From Aulostomus chinensis (taxonomy: Eukaryota > Chordata > Actinopteri > Syngnathiformes > Aulostomidae), in NCBI GenBank assembly GCA_037954235.1, contig JBBMOA010000002.1, positions 18,885,009-18,949,008 on the forward strand: DNA of 64,000 nt, written 5' to 3'. Below are positions 12,045-23,970 of this stretch, piece by piece. A program made the position numbers and the translations under genes. The notes below the pieces were generated by a model. It was not told where the DNA came from. It saw only the letters and a list, made by a program, of their open reading frames with translations, and ran no database searches. Position 1 is the first letter of the stretch, and the number at the start of each line of letters is the position of its first letter.

Positions 12045-14239
12045 TATCAATACAAATATTTTCGTTAATATTTTCTCTTACCATTTGAATGTGCATCTAA
12101 ATTTAGAATTTTTACAAAAACTGCTGTAACACTTCTGTAACTAGACTTAACAGTGAATGTTGCATGAATGAGAACCGAGGAAATGAGTTATTAGTGCTGA
12201 TGAAACTGCAAAAGATAAAAAATTAAGGTTTCAGAAATTGCAATCTTCTTTGAGTGCTGTAACATAGTTCCCAGTGGTCTTATGCAAATTTTTGCTGAGA
12301 TTTTGAGATAGGAACTCCCCTCAAGTCATTTTCTTGAGTCTGTTCTAGGAGCAGGTCCATTGTTTAGAGGAGTTGGTAAAAACCCCTAATAAGCCAACAT
12401 CAACTTTCAAGACAGCATTTCTTCAGGGGAACAGCTGATGATAACACTTGTTTTCTCTGAGTAGCAGGCGATGACCCCAGCCAGCCGGATTGGTACACAC
12501 AGCTACAACTTGCCCTGTAACTGTTAGTTTCATTGTGAATTTTTGCATTAAATCTCCATCTTTTTTAAAAGTGCAGTGCATTCTCTATTGTCAGAGCTGG
12601 CTACTTCTGGCTAGCCCTCGATTAACTTATACATGGCTAAATAGTTCCGTACCATTTAAATTCGCTGTAGTACAATGAGTAATTTCACAGGCATGTGTGT
12701 TGGTTCTGAAGAATTACATGACAATGGAAGTGTAGTAAACCGCAGCAAGGACGCCTACTACCAGTTAGCCCTCCATGAAGGTGAATGTGGGTAAATAATT
12801 CAATAATGTGGCTCTTAGAACTCTCCAGATGTTATAAATGGATCAACTTTTGACAATAAGCAGAGTTGTGTGACTGTTGTTGTGCCACAGTTTTTACAGC
12901 TGAAACAATAGAAACAGTGTAGCATACAGGATGCTGACATCATATTCCACACTACAGCTTTAAACCACAAGAAAAGGAGGCATTCTTTCTTTTCTCCTGC
13001 AATTTTAACAGCAAGGCCCAGTAATAATTAAGCTGATGGCCTATTATGGTATATTGGAAATCAAATATGTGCAGTATGTCATGCACGCCGAAGTAGGAAG
13101 TGATGGCAAAACGCCAATCTGAATTGCTGCACAGATGAACAGATGCAGGTGCATCATGTTGCTTCATTGTGCCTGTCAAGGTAACAGAATAGACCAGTAA
13201 CAATGATAGGCATCTACTGTGGAGTTATTGCACAAGAGGTCTCACTCAGATTCTCTTTGTAAGCAAGTGTTTTGAGCAACTGAATGAGTTGAAGTTCACA
13301 AGCATTACAGTTTTTGGTCTTTTGTTTAATTGTGATCATTCTTTCCTTGTAAGTCACTGCTGTAAAAGTAAATCTTCTGATCTCTTATGCAGTTATTAAA
13401 TATGAATTCTCTGACACAGTGTGACTCAACCCATTTGATTATCTGCATTCAGACTTGTTTATAAATAAGATAAAATATTGTTGCAACTTTTATGCTGCTA
13501 TGATATTGTCAACTTGCAGTGTTTACCATTACTGTAGTTGTTTGTTTGCCACAGTTTTGTTTATCCCTTGAATTCCAGTATATTTCTGGGCTATTGGATG
13601 TTGTTTAGTTGTCATCAAAAGGATCTATGAAACTTCTTCTGTTTTGAAGGAGAACTGAATTTCGGCATTAAAAATTAAATGGTATATTGCAAAACATCAC
13701 TTCTTAGATTTGGGGCAAGTGTTGGAGCAGATGTTCCTCCAGTGATCTGTAAATAAGTGGAATTGTAGATAAAGACACTGAGGAGGCTTTAAGATATTCA
13801 GGAAGCAGCCCAGCCCTGCTTCACATCCACTCTAAGAAAATAGTGCAAAAGCAGTCAAAAACTGTTAAAGCATATTTGATTCTAGCATCTTTTTTTTATT
13901 ATTTCTTCTTCCTCTCCCTTTCTCTTCAGACCCCCTCTCATTTCTGCTTCAACTGGGTGTGGGGGGGATAAGGGAAAAAAAGACCTTGAAGAACGCTGCG
14001 AGATTAAATTAATCGTTGGTTGGAGGAAAAATATCACTGAAGTATGCATAAGTGTAAAAGAAATGAAAACAAACAAACATATATCAAAGAAAATCTTGAA
14101 TTGCCGATAGAACACATTTGAGCGAGACTGGATACTTTGTTGGTTATTTCTGCTGTAGCTAAAAATGTGAGCCATGCCCTCTGCATGGAATGAAATATAA
14201 CAATTGTTCCCCAATCAGAACAAGTGCTTGTTTAAAATG
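12045..14239. other. Non-coding stretch, nothing recognised
   Basis: AT-rich unique sequence with short unrelated open frames. A polypyrimidine stretch lies near 13889-13940 and a short G run near 13960. No transposon ends or RNA genes were seen. Confidence 0.55.
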
Positions 14240-14530
14240 CAAACGCTCTCTTGTCTGTGACACACTGTAATTAGACACAACAATGAAGTATTATTCCTGT
14301 GATCTTTCTCAGAGCTCATCAAGGGCTTTAAGAATGGGACAATGATTGACCACCTGGTCCTGCTACTGTAGATACATTTATTAAACACGCTCTCTTTAGA
14401 AAATCAATGCATTATTGTACGAGTTAGACAGGGTCAGGCTTCGTTTTTATGGAGAGGACATAATTAGCCTGACCTGTTACTTGCAAATGCTTAGGATTGT
14501 TCAGCAGAGCTACTTTAACCATCTCCTTAA
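14240..14530. promoter_or_regulatory. Candidate enhancer-like conserved non-coding block
   Basis: Two TAATTAG homeodomain cores (about 14268 and 14461), a CATTTATTAAAC element near 14374 and a TGACCTG nuclear-receptor-type half-site near 14470 occur within 300 bases of otherwise non-repetitive sequence. This density and texture are typical of vertebrate developmental enhancers. The call is by motif impression only and needs a cross-species alignment. Confidence 0.22.
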
Positions 14531-15865
14531 ACAGTATGAAATATTTTTGAAGAAGTTGAGACAGTTGTGATTATGTTCTTCTATACAAGAAACATTACAT
14601 AAAACCTTGATTAACACTGCTCCTGCTTTAAAGGAGCACCTTCAGTTATTTACTGCAGTAATTCAGTCCTTTGTATTTTACTGTTAGACATATTAAGAGA
14701 TGCACCAATTGATTGGCCCCTCCCCTGAATCTGATCAGTCTAATTTACAAGCACAAGCAGCAGAGTGATTATATCATTAATATTACACAGTGACAACAGC
14801 ACAATTCTAACATGAAAAATAAGCTTTGGAAGAACAACACTGAAATTGCTTGGCACACTCAGACATTTATCATCATCACAATGCTCATGATTTGAGGAAG
14901 CTAACAAAGAAAAAGCAGGCAAGAGAACAACTGCTACTGCTTTTCCAGCACCAAAAATCTGCACTTCAGTTCTAGCTGAGGGATGGTCACATGTAAACAT
15001 AATGGAACTTGACTTTTAAATTGTTCGTTTTTACTATTATTATGAGGAAAAATATTTGGTGTCAAAGTATCTTTTTGTATCAATCAGTTGCAACTGTTTG
15101 CCTTCGCCTTGCTGTCAAAGTGATATGATTTTTAGTTGGATTTTATATGTACAAGCTTTGTCCAGCAACCTGAAGCACTTTATTGAAAGACCCTGTAACC
15201 TTTTTCATTAGAATAAAGTTCTTCTCCCTTGTCAGACGAAATTTCATGGACAAGAGGAAATAAATTCATAGTCTGAACTGGTAGGTCAGATGTAAGAAAT
15301 AAATATATAAAAAGCCAAGAAAATTGCAATCGGTGCATGTATCACAAATATCAATCTCAAAGTCATTTAAATATTTCTGTCCGTATGATGAAACTATAAG
15401 ACTTTAGAACATCAGCAGATGTGCAAGAAAACAGTCTGATTTAAAACTTCCTCTGTCCCTCTGTTTGCTTTTCACAAGTATTTGTGTGTTTGTAGAACTG
15501 AAAATTATATTAAGAAACAGGCACAAAAAAGGCAAAGCTGAATCATATCTCCATCAAAAAACTTGACTTAAATAATTTGATTAAAGACAGCATCATTCTC
15601 AGAAGAATGATGCCAAGAGAAATGAACCTTGCCTTGTTTGCTGATTCAATTTAGAATTATTTTATTGTGTCTTAATTGAACTTCATCACAGCACTCTCAA
15701 CAGTGCAGTTCCATGACCACAACAGCCTGATGGATTCAGCTCATTCTGCTGCTTGGATAAATTAATTGGATTAAAGATTTGATTATCAGCTCCTTTCTGC
15801 ATTCATGCTTGAATCCCTGCTGTAAACACATTGGTATAAACACAAACATATGTTCCCAACCCCCT

Positions 15866-15868
<3 letters not shown>
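14531..15868. other. Non-coding stretch, nothing recognised
   Basis: Unique AT-rich sequence with no supported gene, RNA or mobile element. Confidence 0.55.

Positions 15869-15915
<47 letters not shown>
15869..15915. repeat. (AC)23 microsatellite
   Basis: An uninterrupted AC array is visible directly. At this purity and length it is likely to be polymorphic. The valine/cysteine-rich minus-strand frames that cross it are artefacts of the repeat. Confidence 0.97.
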
Positions 15916-15916
<1 letters not shown>

Positions 15917-17344
15917 CAGAATAAGTAAAAGAAAAACAGGAAGCAAATAAGAAGACAATCCACAGGAAACTGAAGTCTCTATGTCCCACAAACTGAAAAA
16001 CACATTTCTTATATGAAGCTTTAAATCCTATTAGATTGATAATGTAGAATTATTATTAGTTAATTTTGATGCTTTCAGATTAGGCTTGACCTCTTCTGAC
16101 AAAAATGCATTATTTTATTCATAATTAAGCAGAAACACTGATTTTAGGCTGTCAGTTGAATTACAATCATCTTAGTACTAATTGTTGACATTTGACCATC
16201 GAATTTGATTATTAATTGAGTTCACATTTAGAATATTGGGCTAAATTCATGAAATATTCATATACTGTACACAAATTTGTTCTTACACAATGTAGGACCC
16301 TCAATGTGGTCATACAGACAAGAAGCGAAGCCTGATAGCTGTTGCTAATCCCATGCCACTGACATCTGTTGTGTGCCTCTTGTAACATTAAAATCTTAAC
16401 AAGTCTACATGATTGTCAGTGAGGATGAAAATTAGAACATCCTGTAAGAACAAATTTGTGTGTCGTTTCAAAAATGGTGCCCTTGTTTGTGTTTGATTGT
16501 TGAACTGAGGCATGGGAAGCACAGAATTCCAAGGCAGACATTAGAATAGAATCCAGCCACAAGAGGGCGCTTGCTGTTAACTAGTAGTTATCCAAAAAAG
16601 CAGCACAGAGAAAAGCGAGGTTAGCAAGGTTACACAACTTTCAGGGAGCCTGAGCCAGTATTGGTGCTAGCTTTGGTGCTACTTCCTTTCATGGGATCTT
16701 TTTTTTTTTTGAGAACACCAGTGTGACAAATATGCAACAAAAAAATGTGGGTAAACAAGTGTTTCACCGCTTCCGATCACTCGCAACAACCCCGGTGCCA
16801 TTTGCCAATTTCTACATATTCTCGATGAGAAAATACGAAATGGTTGGCAAACAGAACTTTGTTCATTTTTAATAACAAAATTCCACCATGTACAGCTATG
16901 GAACTATTTCTTCCGATTCAAGCACAGTGACATACATAGTTCACTGTCTATCAAATTACATTCAAGTGCAAATGTCTGGGTCTAACAGATGACCTGAGGT
17001 GACATAACAGATGGCCTTCGTTACCGCTCGCTCTGACGTTGGTTTTTTAAGTCCTTACCCTTCATCCCGTCACATCTTGTTGGTGGAAGAATTACAGTCA
17101 TTTTCTTTTATACTTTTTATCATCAAGGACCTTTTTCTAAATATCAATATCACTTGCCTGAATCACAGGAGAAAAGACTGAACAATTTTTATCATGATTT
17201 TCTTTTAGGAAGTTATTGCATTTATCAGGATAAGCTTCAAAACAAACCACTCACATCGTAGAGCTGATCATTTCACACATGTGGTACTATGACTTTCTTC
17301 CATATCACTCACCCAAGACAGAACACCTTGTCATTGATAACAGT

Positions 17345-17350
<6 letters not shown>
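15916..17350. other. Non-coding stretch containing one CTCF-like site
   Basis: No gene recognised. The part around 16540-16800 is less AT-rich than the rest and contains the CTCF-like site plus a close duplication of TTGGTGCTA near 16661-16680. The remainder is unique AT-rich sequence. Confidence 0.5.
16557..16570 (+). promoter_or_regulatory. Strong CTCF-like core motif
   Basis: CCACAAGAGGGCGC matches the vertebrate CTCF core (CCASYAGRKGGCRS) at 13 of 14 positions, the exception being A at the fifth. It is the best such match I noticed in the window. If bound, it could mark a loop anchor or insulator in a gene-poor region. Similar sequences also occur inside some fish repeats, so binding is not implied by the motif alone. 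Confidence 0.4.

Positions 17351-17402
<52 letters not shown>
17351..17402. repeat. (GT)26 microsatellite
   Basis: A pure GT array of 26 units. An AC array (the opposite sense) lies about 180 bases downstream, so the two could pair as an imperfect long-range inverted repeat. Confidence 0.97.
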
Positions 17403-17404
<2 letters not shown>

Positions 17405-17579
17405 CTAGTGCAAGGGTGTCAGGAGGAGATGCAAATGAGTACAGTGCAGCAGTGCAAAACCAAATCAGAGAAAAAGAAAAATAAATGAGTGGGAGAGGAA
17501 GTGAGAGAGGAGGGAGTGTGTGGAGTTCACAGCCCAGGCTACTTTCACACCTGCAGCCACTGAGCTTGTTTTACACTCA

Positions 17580-17602
17580 AACACACACACACACACACAC
17601 AC
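17580..17602. repeat. (AC)11 microsatellite
   Basis: A pure AC run in the opposite strand sense to the GT array at 17351-17402. Confidence 0.95.
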
Positions 17603-19522
17603 CGGATGACAACCTCATGACACAGCAACAACACACCACAGCATGCCACTTCTGTATCCACTCAATCACAGTCTTGCTAATCACATGCAAATTACTACCC
17701 TGTTGTCCTCAGGTCACATCCATCACGTTAAAAACAAATCCACCACTTCGCTCAACTTCCGCACTATTCCTATGAATGACAACATATGAAGATTTTTAAG
17801 CTGCATACATGGAATGCAGAATCTACTTCTGTTCAGCCTTGAACGGTTTTCTTAGCACTTTTAATCAGATGCTTTGGCAAATGAGCAAAAATTGGTGCAT
17901 ATTTTTTCATTAAATTTATTTATCAGAGCCTATATTTCCTCATATAACTTATTTTTTAATCCTGATGTTTTTGGTTTTATGTCTTATGAGGTGGAAAGTT
18001 AATGCATCTTTTAAACGTAATGAGCTCAGAAAAATGAAGTGCCATCTGCTTTTCTATTTACTAAACATTCTGTGAAAATCTGTCCTCAAACTCAGGGATT
18101 CGATTGCTCCAGAGCATAATGCAAACATATCTTTTTGATCCCCGATTGAAATTTGATTGATATTGTAAGTATAAAGTGTACCTTTGAATTAAAGCAATTA
18201 TTATTCCTTTGTGTCTGACATCAAAAGTACCTCCATGTGAATTGACAGTGTTCCTGTAAGCTTCAGGAAAATGATTGATGCACTTGAGTTAGTCACAGTG
18301 ACTTGCATCACAGTCTTTGAGATTTAATTTCATTTGAATACATCCATAATCATTATCACCATTTTGAAAGGAAGCTATTACAACCATTTGCTGAGACTTC
18401 AAAATGTTTTACAACAGGCCCGAAACATCAAATATGAGCATAGCTGAATAGTCCTTAAATGCACTCATTAAGGCAATTGAATAATGTTGTGGTGTAGTGA
18501 TCAGAAAGCAGCTTGTGTTCAACGATGGGTTAAATTATGAGGGGCACTACCTTGAATACGGATTCCCTTTTACTTTCTTGTATGTTTGTTTGTTAGAAGT
18601 TTTACCACATACAAAACATATGCACCCAAAAACCCTAATAACACATACATTTGAGAATATTAACAGTCCCGTTCATTTAAATTATAACTGAAAATATCAG
18701 GTCACTTTCAGACAACTTTCAGATTAATACACATCATCCAGCCGTATCAGAGCATTTAAAAGCAGGTAACTATGGAGACTTTTCTTCACTCCTATATTAT
18801 TACTATTCACAAAAATGATCATACCTTGTTTCAGCAAGTTTCTTCAAAAACCATTTTCATGAAGTTATGGAAAAAAGCTCATTAACTTGCAGTCAAAATT
18901 TAACAATAATCTGCAATACACCATATGAGCAGAGTTCAACACAGAGTGAGGGAAAATTGTGGTAAATAAAGATATCAATACCCATGACTTTTCATTCATT
19001 TTGCAGCTGCAAACCTTGTGACATTCTCTGTCCTTTAATCAAATCACATAAAAATGGTAGCTGTTCTCAGAGAATCTTATGTAAAAGTAAACTTGGCATT
19101 TAATACAGAAAATTATAAACAGTATATTTGCTGAGAAATTGTGTAAAAACAATGGCACACAATTTGAAAATGAGAGTTTTCAGGAGTCATTAGTTGATTA
19201 TTTGATAGATCAATCAACAGAAAGCAAATACCTCACTTAAAAATTCAAATGAGGACTTATTTATTTTATTATTTTCAAAACAAAATGCCAAACATTTTCT
19301 GTCTTGTACAAGATGCATTCCTTCTTTCAAATAAAAAAGCAAATAAAGCACCTATAAATTTAGGAGTGAAAGGAAATAATATGAACAATTTGCCTTGCAG
19401 TTGCTCCTTCTATGATACATCACAATTCTCTTTTAAAAGATTACTTCATTCGAAAAAGTAAAAAATTAGATCTCTAAAACCTAATTCTCTACATTATCAT
19501 TGTCTCTCACAGGAGTAGTAAG

Positions 19523-19525
<3 letters not shown>
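17603..19525. other. Non-coding stretch, nothing recognised
   Basis: AT-rich unique sequence with only short unrelated open frames. No repeat ends or RNA genes were recognised. Confidence 0.55.

Positions 19526-19577
<52 letters not shown>
19526..19577. repeat. (GT)26 microsatellite
   Basis: A pure GT array, with the same unit number as the array at 17351-17402. The flanking sequences do not match each other, so the two appear to be independent arrays. Confidence 0.97.
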
Positions 19578-19579
<2 letters not shown>

Positions 19580-22189
19580 ACATATTCTGCATCAGTATTC
19601 TCATGCTGCTTTCATGGTGACAAAAAGAGAATCGGGTGCCGACAGTTCACGGCTTGTTGACGAGGCAGAAAGTAAAATATGGCGTTATCTCCTGTCAGCC
19701 AACAGTCACAGCAAGGAGGCCATTTGTTCTTCTAAATCCTACAAAAACCAAGGGATTTCGACACACCTTAAAGCATCACACCAACATACATGCCGACCTG
19801 CCGAACAACTCAATAAATGTGAGAGATGACAGAATGATATCAGGCCCTCAAATAGAAGTCAAATGAAAATACTTTTTTGGTGACCAAAAAACTTTTTTTC
19901 ACCATCGGAGTTTGACATGGAAATTAAGGTCAATAATGACTGACACTTACAGTGGTAATGCTAACTTTAGCATACTTCACAAGGTGCTAAAAATACCACA
20001 TTCACAATTAGCAGATCAGAATCAGTTTCTATAAATCAGCACGAGAAATGGTGATCATGGCATTTACAATTATTTCCATTACTTGACAATCAAGGGGTTG
20101 AACTGCATCATAACAAACAATGTTTAAAAACTAATACCTGGTAAATACATCCCTATTATAAATACAGTATTTTTAAAGTCGCAAGTAATTTGAAAAAATA
20201 AAAAAATACCATAATGCATTAATAATTTTGATGCATCACAAAACTATTTAAGTTTCATCACTGAATCATGGCCTTCTGAACTGCAACTGAATCATGAGGT
20301 GTCTAGAAACTAAGGTCATCACTTTCTGATGCTATGGCCAAACAATCCACACATTAATAGAGAAAAACCAGAATTAAACAGACACCAAAAAGGTAACAGA
20401 ATATACTCTTAAAACAGCAATATCAAGAGCATTGCCTCTTCACCTTAATCTCTTCAACTGGAACACTCCTGAGCAAGACAATTAACCTCCAATAAGCCTG
20501 GTGGAATAAAAACAAATCCTGCTTACCCGTTAATACCCAAATGCATCTGTAAAAATGTTTGTGCAACTAACCTTTTTTTTCTGAGTAACCTTTCCAAAGG
20601 GTTTATTTACTGTGTTACGTAAAAAAAAAAAAAAAAAAAAAAAAGCTTTGCTCACATACTGCCTCCCCATCAAGGATTATTTCCATTTGAAATCATTTTT
20701 CAGCGAGCACACATCAAGTTGGCCCATCCCACCTGAACTTCTTATGAACTCCAACAGTAGGCACACATACACCTCATCATACAAGAGTGAAAGTTTCTCA
20801 TAACTATAGCAGTAAACTGAAGAGGTTGTTCATTAGGACATAAAAAATTTCTATCCATTGACCCTTTTTTCATACATAGTATAGTAATTTTAGCCTTTCA
20901 GCCATGTGAAAAATCATATAGTTTTAGAGTTGTTCTAGAGTACATACACTATATTGATATTCATGCAGGAAGAGAATTCAATATGTCATTCCCAAACATT
21001 TCCCCCAGAGAATCACTCCTTTCTCTGTAATTTCCATAGAAATTTTGTGTGCAAATGCGGTAATAGACACATTTATAACATCAAAAGGATTCAATTTTCT
21101 TTTCAATCACATAACAGTATGAATAGCTTTTTTCATTGAATCTAACAACGAGAGGCCATTACCACATGCTAAAGGATGGGCTGCTGCCACTTGCTTTTAT
21201 GAAAGAGTGTCAAACAATTTTTCATGTCTCACATTTGTTCTAACCAAACAGGGCATGTCAAACAGGTTTATTTCTAATTTCACAGATGGAGGTCGTTTTT
21301 ATTTTCAATTGGTGCAATCATCAATGATGCATACATGTAGTGCATGAACATGTACATTTTTTTTTAATGCAGACTTTTATTTTAGTCCCTTTAATACATT
21401 AATTCATCTCCTGAAGAGTTCACAAAGCACTGTGATGACAACTAGAGTCAGCTAATTGCAGCTAGTAAATTATTTGGAAATGATGACATGCAAAGCAGGA
21501 CTGTGATTGCTACACACTGAGTATTTCACTGGCTGGGGATGTGGCCAGTGTTCAAATAGATGGGTGATAAAAGCAAATATTTTCACCTCAATCGTGTAAT
21601 GGCTCTGCTTGGAGCACTTTGTAGAAAAGGTTTGCAGTAAATGGCTGGAAAGGGGTGAGTTCCTCATCTTTCAGGCATATTGTCGCTGGACCATTCCAGG
21701 CTTTTTGTGCCACCGCACTAGAATCAATTTAAGTGTCTGGTCAATGAAGGGATAGGAAAATTATTAACTGTGGCAAAATATGCAACTATCAATATGAACT
21801 CAACATTATATGATTGTTTTTACCGATAAATAAGATGAACCCTTACAAAGAGTCAAAAATATTAAACTGCCGTAGAATTACCACTTGTTCTAAAATGATA
21901 TAGTACGTTTTTTCCCAGAAACATTTGTGATCATCACAACCCCAAAATTAACTACCATTTTAAAAAAGGAAATGAAAACATTTAATATCAGTGGAAATAA
22001 GAATAAGTTTTTTATTTATAAAACATTTTTAAAATCACTTCACATACAAATAAAAGAAGATGAACAACAGTTCCTTAAATATTGTGATGTAAAAAAGAAG
22101 ACGTTAAAAAAAGTCAGTATAAAACAAACAGTGATATCAATAAAAGTAAGTCCAAAATAGTGTTTTTGAAAAGTGACTTGAAAGGAGGT
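19578..22189. other. Non-coding stretch with a 24-base A tract
   Basis: No gene recognised. An uninterrupted run of 24 adenines lies at 20621-20644. I could not recognise an element upstream of it that would mark it as a retroposon tail. The rest is AT-rich unique sequence. Confidence 0.5.
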
Positions 22190-22580
22190 AAAGCGTTGAC
22201 TCCTTGATCTCCTCCAGCAGGACTTTCAACAAATAAGGTGCCAGAACAGAGAAGCGGTCAACTTGGGTTTGAAGGTTTGACTGTTGAATTGTCGGGAAGG
22301 ACCTACCAGAGGATCTAAGGTTGCATTTAGACTCAGAGAGGGGTCAAAAAGTCAGCGTCAAAGTTTTAAATCTATTCTAAAATATTCTAGGGGCCAGTGA
22401 AGTGACTTGAAAAATTGGTAAGATGTGTTCTCTCCTGTTGGAGTAAGTTGTGAGTCTGGCCTCGGCAATTTGAATCAGCTGTAGTTTATTGATGTTTCGT
22501 TGTGTGAGCCAAGTTAAGAGTACAGTGTAGTCGTCTACAAGGATTGAACGGATGCATGATTTATTTTTCCTCTTAGATGA
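22190..22580 (+). mobile_element. Decayed dispersed repeat (non-coding, fish type)
   Basis: Several blocks match my memory of a repeat widespread in fish genomes: the segment around 22386-22400 (GGGCCAGTGAAG), the block around 22425-22440 (GTTCTCTCCTGTTGGAG) and TTTGAATCAGCTG at about 22469-22481, in the expected order. The copy is heavily diverged and its limits are approximate; related material may extend to about 23050. I cannot name the family or show terminal repeats. Confidence 0.4.
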
Positions 22581-23799
22581 TAAAAAAACACCTTTTTTTC
22601 TTAAAAAATATTTCTGAGGGAAAATTAGAGGCATCTCAAGTACCTCATTTTATAGGGACCATGAGAAATGGTGAAGATCGTGTTAAATAAGACAGAATCC
22701 CATACATACGGACAATGATAGTTTGTGGAGAAGTGGTGGTGATTCAATCACAAGGGGAACTCGACCAATGAGGTTGGGCTGGTAAACGGAATATTACGAA
22801 GAATATGAAGTGACAATACTGCCATGCTGAAAAACAGGCTAGTAAATCTGCCATGTTTAGACTGATGGAAGATCAAAATCTACCATCAGGTTTCACCTCA
22901 GGATGACATCTACAGCTGTGGACTTAAAAATCTCACTTTGATTTTAAGATAAGTGATTACATATGTAGATTTTATTCTGTTTAAATTGAGATATTTATTC
23001 AGCCATTCCATGGCTCAAAGCAGGTCCATATCCATGAGTATGGATTCTATGGATTCTACAGAGAATTGCTTGGTTAAGGGAATATCATTGTATCCAAATT
23101 ATACAGTTGGAGCCAATCTATTCATTTATTTATGGATCCCAGAGCGGCTCAGATACGACGTCTCCTTCATCCCCTATGGATGCTTCTGTTTAGACATTAT
23201 TCCTGACCACTTTTTTTTTTTTTTTTTTTTTTAAATCAGACAACTCGCTGAAATAGAAAAAAAAAAACACTCAGTCCATTGATGTAGTGAAAAAACCCAA
23301 AGACAGTGTGTAATTGAATTTATGGATATTTTGATATGTGAGCAATGAGGTTTTCATAATTGCATGAAACATCTCAATATCCAAACGCAAAGCTGAGGGA
23401 CTTTAGCCTTCCTACTGAAGCGTGGAAGCCAATCTGGTGAGAACCAGTCTGAGATACAGGTGTATTTATTGAATATGTCAGAAAGTATCCTTCTTAATAA
23501 ATAAGGTATGCACATGGTGGCTAGATTTGAGGGGGAAAACGACAATGCAACCAGAACAATACGTAAAATGATCGATCCAATTCATTATAACCGAGCAATC
23601 TCAACACTTTGTAGAGAATCGTTTCTTCTTTGTACTAAAATGACACACCTGGTGTACTATTGTCATATTTATTCTGTGTTGACATTTGTTTAAACACAGC
23701 ATATGTTTTAAAACACACCAAGATCATCTCAAGCCTTTATTTTAGGCAAGATTTATGATTTTGCTAAAGAAATGTGTCATTTCCAGTCTACTCTGGGCT
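22581..23799. other. Non-coding stretch with a 22-base T tract
   Basis: A run of 22 thymines lies at 23211-23232. On the minus strand this would read as a poly(A) tail, but I recognise no retroposon body adjoining it. The phenylalanine run of one plus-strand frame is only this tract translated. Confidence 0.5.
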
Positions 23800-23970
23800 T
23801 TTCTGCCCCGTGAGACAGGCTTTCTAGAGCTAAAGGGAAACATAAATGCCATTACACCTGACAGCATGCTGACTTTAATTCTCATTGTAGCGACAAGGGA
23901 GGTACTTCAGAGTGGATAATTGTACCTTCGGTCTCCTGCATGCTGCCTATTATTGATTCATAGGGAACAG
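23800..23970. promoter_or_regulatory. Candidate conserved non-coding block
   Basis: Non-repetitive, moderately GC-balanced sequence with TTTAATTCTCATTG, GTGGATAATTG and CTATTATTGATTCAT elements in 170 bases. It looks like a vertebrate conserved element but this is impression only. Confidence 0.18.

Noticed and set aside
15736..16003. Valine/cysteine-rich minus-strand frames
   Set aside because: They are the translation of the (AC)n array at 15869-15915.
20621..20644. Poly(A) tail of a processed pseudogene or retroposon
   Set aside because: No recognisable gene or element precedes the A run and no target duplication was found.
23211..23232. Poly(A) tail on the minus strand
   Set aside because: No retroposon body was recognised on the side where it would have to lie.
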